In this document: positions 44,281 through 55,800 of the stretch, in pieces
How positions within the stretch are numbered: the first letter of the stretch is position 1
How the letters are laid out: each line of letters opens with the position of its first letter
Source of the DNA: Paraspadella gotoi
Taxonomy: Eukaryota > Chaetognatha
Direction: 5' to 3'
NCBI GenBank assembly: GCA_051294375.1
Contig: CM119265.1
Location: 17,387,172 to 17,451,171, forward strand
DNA length: 64,000 bases
Translations under genes and position numbers: made by a program
Notes under the pieces: model-generated
Told to the model about the DNA's origin: nothing
Database searches by the model: none
What the model saw: only the letters and a program-made list of their open reading frames with translations

Positions 44281-45227
44281 ATGCCTCTCGACTGGAAGGA
44301 GGAACCTTTTAACTTTTCTTGGGCTATTCCTGGTCTCTTGGCCGGTTGTGGCTTTCCAAGCGAGCGGCATCTCCGTTGGCTTCAGGAAGAAGGCGTCGAC
44401 CATCTGGTCACACTCAACGCCGAACGCGCTCCTCCGGTCGCGGCTTTTCGTGAGCATGAGTCAAACGAGTCGTGTTTGGAATGGACGCGCATCTCCATCG
44501 TTGACTTCTCTCCTCCGACCGTCGATCAAATAGAGACAGTTATGGATATAATCGAAAAATCCCGTTTGACGAATAAAAAAGTTTGCATTCATTGCACCAT
44601 GGGACGGGGCAGAACGGGCAGCATGATTGCTTGTTGGCTTATCAAGAGTCAGGGAATGGACGGTCAAACAGCAATTAGGTACGAACGGTTGTAAATAAAA
44701 TAAAAAATAACATCATCATGGTTTAGTTACGGATTAGCTTAGCCAGAACTATCGTCTACTTATGGTCGTTTTATGCTCTTGTATTATCATTCGGACATAA
44801 TTTCGAAAAAGAACAAGAATGGTAATTCAAATGTGTTGCGCCGCAGTAACTTTATTTTAACGTGTATTTCCCTTTGATCATATGACATGATTAAAAACCT
44901 TTTTTTGCCCGTATATTTATGACATGCATTGCATCAAAATTCCGTCTTTTATTCCTTATAGTTTTAATAATTCCTTAACAAATAAGCAACCAACTCTAAA
45001 CAAATTATATTTATTTTTAATATAAGTGGGACAGACTTACCGACAGACCGACCGAAAAATGACTTATAGAGTTGCTCCCCAGTACTCGCTGCGCTACTAA
45101 TAAGCGATAATTTACTAACTTTTTTGCTTTCCTGCTTCACAGAGAAACGCGGAAATTACGGCCTGGTTCTATTGAGACTAAAGGACAAGAGGAAGCAATT
45201 ATAAACTATGCTCTGTCAATTCGATGA
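44281..45227 (+). CDS. DUSP23: Dual-specificity phosphatase 23
   Basis: Small atypical dual-specificity phosphatase without a MAP-kinase-binding domain. Exons 44281-44678 and 45143-45227 encode 160 residues (150 in human). Landmarks: NFSWAIPGLLAGCGFP, general-acid Asp75 in VDFSPP, the active-site loop HCTMGRGRTGS (Cys105, Arg111), and RKLRPGSIETKGQEEAI. All catalytic residues are present, so it should be active. The ATG lies 15 nt after a strong pyrimidine-AG site (44264-44265). The 464-nt intron contains part of a dispersed repeat (GACAGACCGACCG block). Confidence 0.95.
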
Positions 45228-45559
45228 TTCGTATTATTGTATCAGTTACGATAGTTCATTTTACTTTAATTCTAATGAAAATTATTTCTGAAGTAAATCA
45301 TGACGTTTCCAGTTTCGTTATAGGGTATCTCGATGGTTAATACTTTTTATGCCGAGCTGATGCTGTTTCTCGTTGAATGCTTTATATTAGCATTAGCTAT
45401 TTTAGTTGGCTTTAACAAAGTTTTTCGAATTTTTTTTACAACGAAAAACTTTGCTAATCTCTTACAACAACGAAAGAAATGATTATACCATAAAGTTGGC
45501 TTTAAAAAAATTACGGAGATTTTATCTCATAATGCAAATGAAATAAGTTTAATGTTAAT

Positions 45560-45780
45560 CACCAGTGCGCTAGATGGGCTGAAGACTGCTTTGAGTCCTG
45601 GGCTTGGGAGGTCGCTACGCCCTCAGAAAAATTTACGGCCGTCCTCACGCTTCCCTTTGGGTAAATCCGATACCTAAAACGTAGTTATGTTGACTTTACT
45701 CAATGAGCCACCATGGAAGTTTCTTATTGTAATGGCGTGATGAACCTAAGCAATGCCTGCTTACAATGTAACCAAGGAGT
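45560..45780 (+). mobile_element. Possible tRNA-derived SINE
   Basis: GC-richer island in AT-rich DNA. TGCGCTAGATGG resembles an A box, and GGTCGCTACGCCC about 40 bp later resembles a B box. A non-tRNA body (CCTTTGGGTAAATCCGA and on) follows. No cloverleaf closes cleanly and no second copy was found in the window, so this is a weak call. Confidence 0.3.
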
Positions 45781-48700
45781 CAAGAAATATTTAATCGTAT
45801 TAATTTATAGTATACCATGAGCCTTTTCTCATTTACACGTTTTGTTTGTGTAGTTCCCGATTTCGTGAACAGAAACTTTGTACTTACTGCTTCTTGTTTA
45901 GTGTATTATTACAAACAAGAACTGGCAAGTTCAAGACTGACTTTCTTTTGTGGATGCATTTCCCAATGATCATGTGATTATACAAGTGTGAAACATAAGT
46001 AAAAGAAGCATCCTTTGGTTATATCTATGAACTTAATTTATGAAGTTTAACTCTAGTTAACATAAGTGGGTCAGACTGAGAGACACACATACTGACTAAC
46101 CGACCGATACCCTAGAAGCTCCGCGAGTACTCGCGGCGTAACTAATAATTTGTTTTGCTAGTATAAGAAAATTCAATTTTAGGTGATTTAAATTTAATTG
46201 TAAAAACCAAGTGAATTTAAAAAAAATATCAAGTTTCAAGGATATATCGCGGTCTGATTTCCGGAATGCAGCTGCAAAACCGTATCTGAATCTTGCCCGC
46301 TTTGTATTGACTTTTCTGCAAAGCTTTTAAAATAAAATATTTTTGGTCAGTTAATTTTTAACTTCTACACTGCAGCGCATAAAGTTCCGACTTTTCTAAT
46401 TTAAATCCACACTACCTTTTGTTAAACTAAAAAATATAAACAACACGGGGTATAAGGAATAAAAGACGGAATGTGATCCAAGGGAAAAATAAACATGAAA
46501 ATAGACACTGCGGCGCAACAAATTGGAATTACCGTTCTGTTCTCTTATTTTTTTTGTTTTAATTTTTTTCCCTTTAATTTTTTTTAATTTATTTTTTTTT
46601 ACGAAAAAATTTTACATGCGCCGCGATTACTTACAGAGCATCTCAATAAGTCACTTTTTGGTCGATATTTCTCTTCTACTTATATTTATATTTAGTTCAT
46701 ATTTTTATGAAAGTTAGGTACCATAAGTGACTGGACAAACTTTTGTAAGAGATGATTATTTAATATGATCTTAAATGAGATTGAATCTCTCAATCTCATT
46801 TACATATTGCAGTATTGAATCTAAACTTTTAACTTTTTATAAATAAACATTCATAATAAAAAAAATTTTGTTTTGGCTGAATAAATTTGTTTTACACTTT
46901 TAAACGATTTAAATGAAAATTGCACCATTCGTTTTATCTATTGATAAGCTTTGTTTAACGTCTCTTTATTTGTTTATATATTTATAATCAAACCTTCGTG
47001 GTTTTTTTCATCGTAAAAAAAGTTGGAACTTTTTGCGTCACATTTTTATTAGGCCTCTGCTTACAATCCTCGCATTCAGATAAAAAACTAGTTTTTCCAG
47101 TATTGTTCAGTTACTATTAACAAAATAAATTTAAAATTTGCCCCATAATATAAATTAGGCCAAAATATGGATTAGTTAAAACCATCTCCAGCTATTTCTA
47201 ATCATATAAGAGTACATTTTTGCAACTTTTAGGAAAAAAAATCATGTCCATTTTTGTCCATTTTCACTTTCGTCTTCAAATTTGAATGCCAAGGAAAGTT
47301 GAGAAAATTTTTTTATTTTGGAATTCCTTTCTTCCTTATCTTCTTCACCCCTGAGTAAAATATTTTCCTTATATCATTCATAGTTCACTTATGAATTAAT
47401 TTGAAAGTTGACAAGTCAAAAGTCGCAGTTTTAGTTTTTATTATAATTTATTAAACAAAAATAGTTTAAATTGGCTTAAACTAACAGAAATATAACCCAC
47501 AGAATAAGCTTTAAGGCCTGGGATCACTGGCCAAAAGTTATAATTAGGATTAAATAAAGCTTGTATTCGGAAAGTGGAGGTCCAGTTGATTCTGAAAATG
47601 TATTCACTTTATCTTCTCTTCGAATCCATTGCTGTTTTTTCGAATTTTATATACTATATAGAATAAAGAAACCTTTCGGAAGAGTTGCGGCCCAAACGGC
47701 TAAGGGGATTTTTATGAAATTTTACATAAATTTACTTGAGGACAAGGGTCCCAATTCTATGAGAGGGATTTTTCAAATTCGCTTATCTTCATAAGAAAAA
47801 AAAAGAATAAGAAAATTTTAGCATTAAATTCTAAATATCTTGAAAACTAGTAACATTTTCCAAAATCCCTCTCATAGAATTTCTCCACCTTTCCATACTT
47901 ATAAAAAATAATTTTAGTTTATTTTTATTTCAAACGGTTTTAGCTCCAACTCTTTTTGTTTATTTATTTTTTATTTTTTATTTTTTTTCTGTAGATTTTA
48001 CAGAACTGAAAGTCGAGCAAAGGAACTTTAAATCGATACGCTTTTCCAAAATCTATTTCATTTCTAGTTTAAATGATGGCTTTACCGATCTTTAAAGTTT
48101 TATCCAAATTTTGTACAATTTTTTTTTTATTAACAAATGGCTGTGGCTGGGGAAAGCAGTCAGTAAACAAGGAGGAATGCTGCAAAGTGTTTATTTATTT
48201 TTTTCTCAGTCTTCGGTCAAGCTTTAATGCCAGTTTTTGAACATGGGGAACAGAAACTAAATTTCATAAGCAGAGCATGAGGATGGTCCGTCTGTGGAAT
48301 CTGTAGCAGTCTATGGCACCATTGAGGGTTGTTTTCAAAGTGGACCCAACTTCATATGCCAGTGGACGAATGTCTTTGAATTTTACAATTTTACAATTTT
48401 TAATCATTCTTTTTTGTAATAAAATGATAATAGACATCCTGATATAAGCGTTCTGCTCTCTCTCTACATAAACGTTTATGTTTTCATCATTAATTGATTC
48501 TATAACATAATTGGAATGACTTGGTTTAGTTGTTAGTATTACACTGAGGTAGGTGCTGTTAATTGAAAAAAAAATAAAAAATTGCGTTTAAAAAGGACTT
48601 TACCGTGTTGGATGAAATTTTTAAGGTTTACTGATAAAAAAAATTGCCCGATTTTAGTTGCCTCTGAAGCTGAACCTTAATCAAATTTAGAGTTTTTTTT

Positions 48701-49016
48701 TTTGAAACGTGAAGGGAATACACTTTCTTTGACATAATAATAGATTGTACAAAGCTTTATGCAATTCTTGTTTGAATGATCCAGGCCTTAACACCTACAA
48801 AATTATCAAAAAAACTCATTTCGTTTAGCCATAGATATTTTTTAAAGACGACAATTAATTTGTGACTTTTTGTGACTTGCATTTATTTTTAATAAAGATA
48901 AGATTTTAAATTTATTTTATAGTTTTAACAGTTCAGGAACATACTGACGTTAATAAAACAAAAAAAACCGCATCCTTTTAAACCAATGGAAAGCGTCAGG
49001 ACTTGTTTTTTCTCAG

Positions 49017-49061
49017 AATCGACAGATTTTGCGGAAATATTTTCCGCAAAATCTGTCGATT
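49017..49061. repeat. Perfect hairpin, 21-bp arms, 3-nt loop
   Basis: 49017-49037 (AATCGACAGATTTTGCGGAAA) is exactly the reverse complement of 49041-49061, with TAT between; the arm is quoted as AATCGACAGATTT plus TGCGGAAA. Such a long perfect stem in a diverged AT-rich spacer suggests a recent insertion or a selected structure. No further element was recognised around it. Confidence 0.85.
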
Positions 49062-49169
49062 TACTAAATTTGCCAGGCAACCAAAATTGAAAGAAAAATC
49101 ATGAGATACCGTAAATTTCTTTTCTTATAATGGATTATAAAAAATTTCTTTGATTTGGCTCAATGTAAA

Positions 49170-49520
49170 GGCAGAAAAGTAGTGGGAGGGAACATGAAAG
49201 GGAGAACAAGAAAAGGAGAAGGGGAGAATGAGAGAGAAAGGGGGAAAAGCATAAAAAAGAAGGCAAAGGAGAAAAAAATAAGGAGATAAAGGAAAGGCGG
49301 AAAAAGAAGGGAAAAATGGAAAGAAAAAGAGGGGAAAAGAGGGGAAAAGAAAGAGAAGGAGAGAAGGCAATAAAAAAGGATAAGGAAAGTGAAATAGTGG
49401 CAGAGAAAGGTAGGGTCATAGAAAAGGTAAGTTACGGCGTGAAAAGTAGGGGAGGAAAGAGGAAGATAAAATAGAAACACAGAGAAGAAAAGAGATGAAG
49501 AAAGAGAATCAGGGAAACGG
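49170..49520 (+). repeat. Purine-rich (GA) tract
   Basis: About 350 bp almost purely A and G on the plus strand, in GGAAAAGA and GAGAGAAAG patterns. Strand asymmetry could permit triplex DNA. It generates three overlapping Phe/Ser/Leu/Pro-rich minus-strand ORFs that are artefacts of composition. Confidence 0.85.
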
Positions 49521-49854
49521 TATGAAATGAAAAAAAAATGTATCAGATAATGTGGCATCTTGTCTGAAAAGTTTTGTGTAAATAAAAGCCACAAAAATTA
49601 AAAGGAGGAATTTGATCTTTAAAAGTTGTTGGTACCATAAAAATTCATCATACTTTCATCTCAAATTAGGTTGTTAATGAGATTAGATTGATAATCTCCG
49701 AAGAAATCATGTCTTACCGTATTTTTAACTCATAGAAATTTAACTGAACAGTACTAGGTAATAAGAATGAGATAACCATAGCAAACCGTTTTTTTTAAAT
49801 AAAGAAAACTTCATACTAATCACTGAGATCAAAAGAGATGGTAATTATTTAAGT

Positions 49855-52800
49855 TCAGAAATCGTTATCTAAAGGAGTCGATCGTACGTGGAGCCTTAGA
49901 CCTTCAGTATACCTGTAATGTATTTCCTCCCGACCATATCCGTAAATTTCATTTTTCACTTTTTCCTCTTCCTCTATTCTTTTGATTTTCGCGACCTCGT
50001 AATTATCGTCTTTTTTCGGTTCGTTTTCTACGTCAACACTCTTCTCCATACGTTTTTGCCCTTGGTTTTCCGAGTTAATTTCGTTTTCTCTGCCGTTTTT
50101 CTTTAATCCACTCTCTCCATGACTAAATTCCATGGAGTTATTTAAAACACCAAATCTGTAGCGATTTTCAGTCGGCATCGGGGTCAAAAATTGTGATGGA
50201 TAATTTTCATTGAATCGGTAGAACTCATGGGTTTCAGTGCTATTTGATCCTTCGAGATCGTCCCCTCTTTGAGGAATATAGATTGTGAACTATTCCAGTT
50301 TATACCCTTCGTCTTGCTTTGCTGTGCAATTCTCACTCTTTTTCCCTCATTGCGTAACTTTGACCTCGACGTATGGACCCTGAGTGCGAAAACAAAATAC
50401 GTTTCAAAAAAAAATGATGTCTTACAATTATTTCTTTCTTCCCTTTTCACCTGTCAACAGTATTCATATCATTGTCGTGATAGACTTGGCTCCAATTTTC
50501 GGGATCCTCATTTACATCGGTCTCTTTGCGATGTGTTTCTTGGGAATTTGGGAAATATTCTAGTTCCGGAGCTTTTCTTTGCTCTTCATCATTTTTGAGG
50601 ACCGTCGTTTTTTCTCCGTTGTCGATTTCCAATCTCTTGTCCAAGTCGTCTTCAAAATCATCTTCCTTGAGGCGTTGTCTTAAAATTATTTAAAAAAATA
50701 AAACTTTGTTTCGAGTTTAAGTTTATAATTCACATTACACACGCGCACAGCTCATTAAGGAATTGCTCACATTTGTAGTCATTAGAGAGTTTTCTTCTTG
50801 ACTTCTTCGCGATTTCTTTCATTCTTTTCCAACGTTTAGAAAATTTTTTTGCTAATTTTGTAGGTTTTCCAGATGGGGCATTGGGAACTCGGAGCTCTAA
50901 TCCACCGGCGTTATTTTCCCAATATCCAGCTGAATTATGTTTTTTTTTCTTTTCGTGACTTTATGGCGCTTGTCAACCGATCTTTGCTTTCACTTAATGT
51001 CGATTTGAATTTGTTGGTCGCATTGGACGTTTTTGGTATGATTGAAGTTGGATTTCTTTGTTCTTCTGGTGAGCTGTTACGTTCCTAAATAGCAGACTTT
51101 ATTTAAATCATAAGGATATATATAGTTTTTCTAAAACAAAAATATTGCAGCAAGTAGGAGAGAATCTCGCTTTAAATAAAATTTAACATTTTTATAATGT
51201 AGAGTTCCGTTCAAATCTGACTACCCAAATTGCAAACGCGATTCCAGAAATTCGGGTAAACTAGACGAGAATCTCGCTTAAAAAAAATTCAACATTTTTC
51301 TAATAGAGATTTCCGTTAAAATCTGACTACCCAAATTGCAAACGAGATTGCCAGAAATTCGGGTAAAAAACAGTTGTAAAAACACACGATTCCGATAGCG
51401 TTATATCTTAAGAGCTAGCCAAATTCGTCTTATGGCATTTGATAAAGGATTTAATATCAAACAAGCCAGGGGAAATGCACTAGTCATCTCCGGAGAATTT
51501 TCAAACCTTGTTTTTACTATAGAAATGAAAGGGAAATTTTGCTTTTCAAAAATTGTAAACGGGGCTAGGGTATGTTAACATTATAAATATTACTTCGAAT
51601 TTTGAATTTAAAAAGCCTCTTGTCTCAAGAGCTTGCCAAATTTTTCTTTTCATTATTGACCAAACTCTTCATAGTAAACCAACATTGTAAAGTCCATTGG
51701 TCTGGTTTGACAACATGAAATTTTTATTTAATAAGAAATTAAAAGGAAGGTTGAGAGAAAAAACTGATTTTTCCTGATATCTCTTGAAGGAACAAAGATA
51801 CAGGGATGGCAATAGTACCAAAATGAAGCCATAATCATTAGGCACATACAAGTTACAATATTAGAATTATTTTTGCTGAAACCTCTTTACAGGGTGAGTG
51901 TCAAACTAAGTCAAAATTATAATGAATTTTAAAACTAATGAAACCCCATAAAAATAAATGAAAATTAAATTCTTTTTAGTGATTCTGAAAGAAAAAAGGC
52001 TAAATTGTACTATAGTAAAACTTTAAAGTTTTTTGGATAAAGAAAATATAATTTTTTTTTCACTTAAATATTTGCTTCACTGATATTACAAGCATGCTTA
52101 CAAAATTCTACAAAATATTATTCACCCATCACAGCCTAACTATTTATCTTTCTTTCCACCAGCAAAAAGTAAACATTATTTTATGTTAGAGAACAGGGAT
52201 GTTTACTGAAATGAGCTGGAAGACGTTCAACTACTTCACTTTAATGTCATTTTTCAATAATAAAATAGGCGAATCTTTTAATTATTTAACTCTCACCGGC
52301 TTCACAAGACATTTTACTTTCATAATATCCCAATGTTAATGTTATTCATTATATTTTTTACGCAGAAATCATAAAATAACAGAAAGTTATGGATTCCCTT
52401 CGCTCGTTTAAGAAAAAAAAATTAACTAGCGAATTATAAGTTTGTAAGAGGAAGTCAGAATCGGCGAAAATCTTAAAAGGCGAGAATGTTGAAAAAAAGG
52501 GGTGGAATTTTGATGGGTTTCCTAAGATTTCTCCACAATGTGAGGTCCGATTAAAGCGAAACTTGAGATTTACAATATTCCCGTCATTCCACATCTATCG
52601 ATATAAAAATATAAGAAAAAGTCACTGGCTTCTTTTTCTATAGCGGCTTCCTAGGTAAACGGTAGTAAAAATGCACGATTCCGATAGCGTTATCTGATTC
52701 TGAAGAGCTTGTCCTATTCGTTTTATCGCGTTTGATAAAGGATTTGATGTCAAACAAGCCTGGGGAAATTCACTATTCATCTCGGGAAAATTTTCAAACC

Positions 52801-55800
52801 TCGTTTTTACTATAGAAATGAATAGGAAATTTTACAAACTTAAATTTGCAAACAGGATTGCTATATGTTACATGACTTCGAATTTCGCGATTCCGATAGC
52901 TTTGTGTCAAAACAACTTGTCCTATTTTCCTTTTTTTAATTTTGTAATGGTTTTGACATAAAATGATCAGGTTTAAATGAAATAGTCTAGCTTGCATCGC
53001 AAAATTTTTATTTTAAAAGAAAATGAAAGCAAGAACTTTAACTTTATAATTTGTAAGCGTCAGAAGCGGTGAAAATAATAAAAGGCAAACACGTTGAAAA
53101 GAAAGGGGAAATTTTTCTTTTTTAAAATTTTCTCAGCGATAAAAGGTCAAATTAAGACGATACTTAGGATTTACAATGTTGACGTCATTCCACATCTTCC
53201 GATATGAAAATATACGAAAACTTCCATTGGCTTCTTCTTTTATAGTCATCTTCTACAGTAGGAAAGATTTATCATAGCGAAGAAATTAAGAAATATTACC
53301 TCGAAATCCGATTCGTTTAGCGGCGTTTGATTTTTCGCATTCCACGATCCACGAAATAATTTGGGTAATCCATTCATAAAGCGGTACAGGAATGTACAGT
53401 TTTCTGAACCTTGCAACAAGTCGTTTGGACTAAGAAAAATTAAATTTGTAAATAAATTTATGATTAAAAGTCGCATAGATTTTTCGTTTTATTACCACAA
53501 ACCCCCAGTAGTAAAGATGCACAATAAGCAAAAAAAAATCATACCCAAAATTGACATGATAATAATAATAGTAAGGGTCTGCACCCGTTTTGTATTCACA
53601 TTTTTGTAGCCAAATGTTAAAGCAGCCGTTTTATTTTTATATACATACACCCTGAAGAAAAACTGGTACAGTGACTGTTTACATCTTTTTAACTTACTCA
53701 TGCAGTTACTGGATAATGGTTTCGGCGACGGTTTCGTTTACCAAGCATAATTTTTTTAAGGAAGCTGAACAATTTTTTGGAGTAGTCGTCTTCGTATTTG
53801 TTATGCGATTTTTTTTTCCTCTTCTTTTGTCGATGCTCATAGTTTTCGTTATCCTTAATTTCGCTTTTACCAAATTTTTTAACCTTATTTGAAATATTAT
53901 TTTTACTTAAGTTATTCAACATCGATTAGGCGTCTCTTTATTACTTGATCCATCTGCAGTGGCACAAATAATCTTTTGAATAAATTTGAACAAGAGTTGA
54001 AGAGTTTTTCAGAAGTTTTAATGACTCAGTCCAAATTTCTGGTTGAAAATTTTTTTCAAGAACGTCCAAAGATTTCAGATTTGGTAAATTTGAAAAAGTT
54101 TTCGAATCAATCGTCAAAATCATATTCCTTTCAGTAAGAAGTCGAGAAGTTATACCTTAATTTTTGGAAATAATTTTATAACCGACTTACCAGTTTAAAT
54201 TTAAGATTTCTAAACTTTTTAATCCAGAGAAGGAAGTATAATCTAGTTTCCGAATGTAGTTTGACTCAAAATTTAGTGATTTTAAGTTCGGAGCTCCATT
54301 AATGACAGTGCTGATTTCAACTAAATAAAAACTTTTACGTTGATGAGTATTGTAGCATCAATTTTCTTATTATTTTTTAACAATGAGAATTAGTTTTTAA
54401 AAGAAAAAGAAAAGATTTGACTGTACAGAGAGGTACAGCCGTTTTGGGACTAAATTAAAAAAATAGTTGGGATGGGTAAATAAATTATGACATGAAAATT
54501 GTTACATATATAAAGAATTGTAATGACAACAGATTTTTATTTAAAAAATTCAATTTCGGCAGCCATGACCTTTTTTAAGTGTTCAGAGAAGGGGGCATAT
54601 GCTTTTGTGACCGCGCCCATTAGGAATGCCACTATTCTTACCACTATTTCAGATTTCAGAAAATCGAGGTGCATTCTGCTTTTCTATCCTACATTTTGAT
54701 TAAATGGAGTTGCATTCAAAAAACCTATGCGGTCAAAAATCAGGAATCAAAATCGTTCATCTTAATTTTTTTCCAAAATTACTTAAAATTTTGTAAGGAA
54801 TCGGCGCGAAAAAATATGACATGTTATGTAAAAAGCATCAATTGCAGGAGTTGCCGCTAAATATTTCTGACAATTTTGATATCAATCAAAAGAGAAATTA
54901 GCTTAGTTTTCGTGCTGTAAACACTTGAAGTTAGTCCCAAAAGAGTTGGACCTCCCTGTATAGTGTATATTACATATATATATTTTTGTATATTTGCATC
55001 TAATAACGACAGCTGATGAAATCGCCTATTTTGTTGTTTTATGTTGTTTAGAATTATGATTGAGCCTACAGAACGATGCTCCTATTTCCTACCTATTTTG
55101 TTATTGCTCAAATCCAGTTCTTTTAACTTAATCAATGGGCATCTCGGGGTAATAAACTCATATTCCAGTCTGTTTATTTGATTTCTTGCCATTGATAGTA
55201 TTTTCAAATTCGGTGTGAAGCAGAATGCATCAGCATCGACTGTCTGTCATTGTGGAGAAGGCTTAGATTAATTGTAACGTTTCACCTGCGAATTCTTACT
55301 TGTATTCTGTTTCTCTGAAGGTTGAGTTCTTCGAGGTTATCGAGCCCAAAGAAGAAATCAGCAATGATGTCTGTAAGATGATTGTCTCGCAGGAGAAGAC
55401 TGCGTAAAGTGGACATCTTGCGGAAATCTCGTCGGCAAAACGTATGTAATCTATTTCCTGAAAGGTCCACATTCAGTGCGTATGACAGGGAACCTGCGCG
55501 AAAATCCTAACAAAGGTTCGGTAGCATTGTTTAACTATATTTAGCCCGATAGCGTTTATTTTTACTTACTACTGGTAAAAAGTGTAGAGATGGCTTATTT
55601 GCTGCCTCTCCGCATGAGATGTTGTTGCCTTTGCACACACACGATAATGGACACGCTTTCATTGGTATTGCTCTTGGTTCCGAATGTTGTATTTTTATTG
55701 TGCTTTGTGGAATATTACGATAATAAAAATATATTAATTATCAAGTCTATTTTTAGGTTAATTTCGTCACTTTTCCGTTGCATGCTTTTTTGTTTGATTA

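Larger units (their letters stand above)
45228..49854. other. Gene-free repeat field between DUSP23 and the LRR gene
   Basis: No exon is supported. It contains a poorly preserved inverted pair (about 44825-45000 against 46440-46525, sharing GTTGCGCCGCAGT and ATTCCGTCTTTTATTCCTTA), a second repeat block related to the DUSP23 intron (about 46055-46150), a possible tRNA-like SINE head (about 45560-45625), a partial R4 copy (47540-47790), a perfect 21-bp-arm hairpin (49017-49061) and a purine tract (49170-49520). The rest is AT-rich with nothing recognisable. Confidence 0.55.

Noticed and set aside
49125-49594. Three overlapping Phe/Ser/Leu-rich minus-strand ORFs
   Set aside because: They arise from the purine tract and have no conserved feature.
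50930-50993. Apparent frameshift at a run of nine A (minus strand) in the LRR gene
   Set aside because: A 64-nt GT-AG intron with matching phase removes the stop and joins the two open parts, and its size is typical for this window.
53698-53922. Basic 74-codon minus-strand ORF between LRR exons
   Set aside because: It lies in the intron between two exons whose phases already match, and its lysine-rich composition reflects A-rich DNA.
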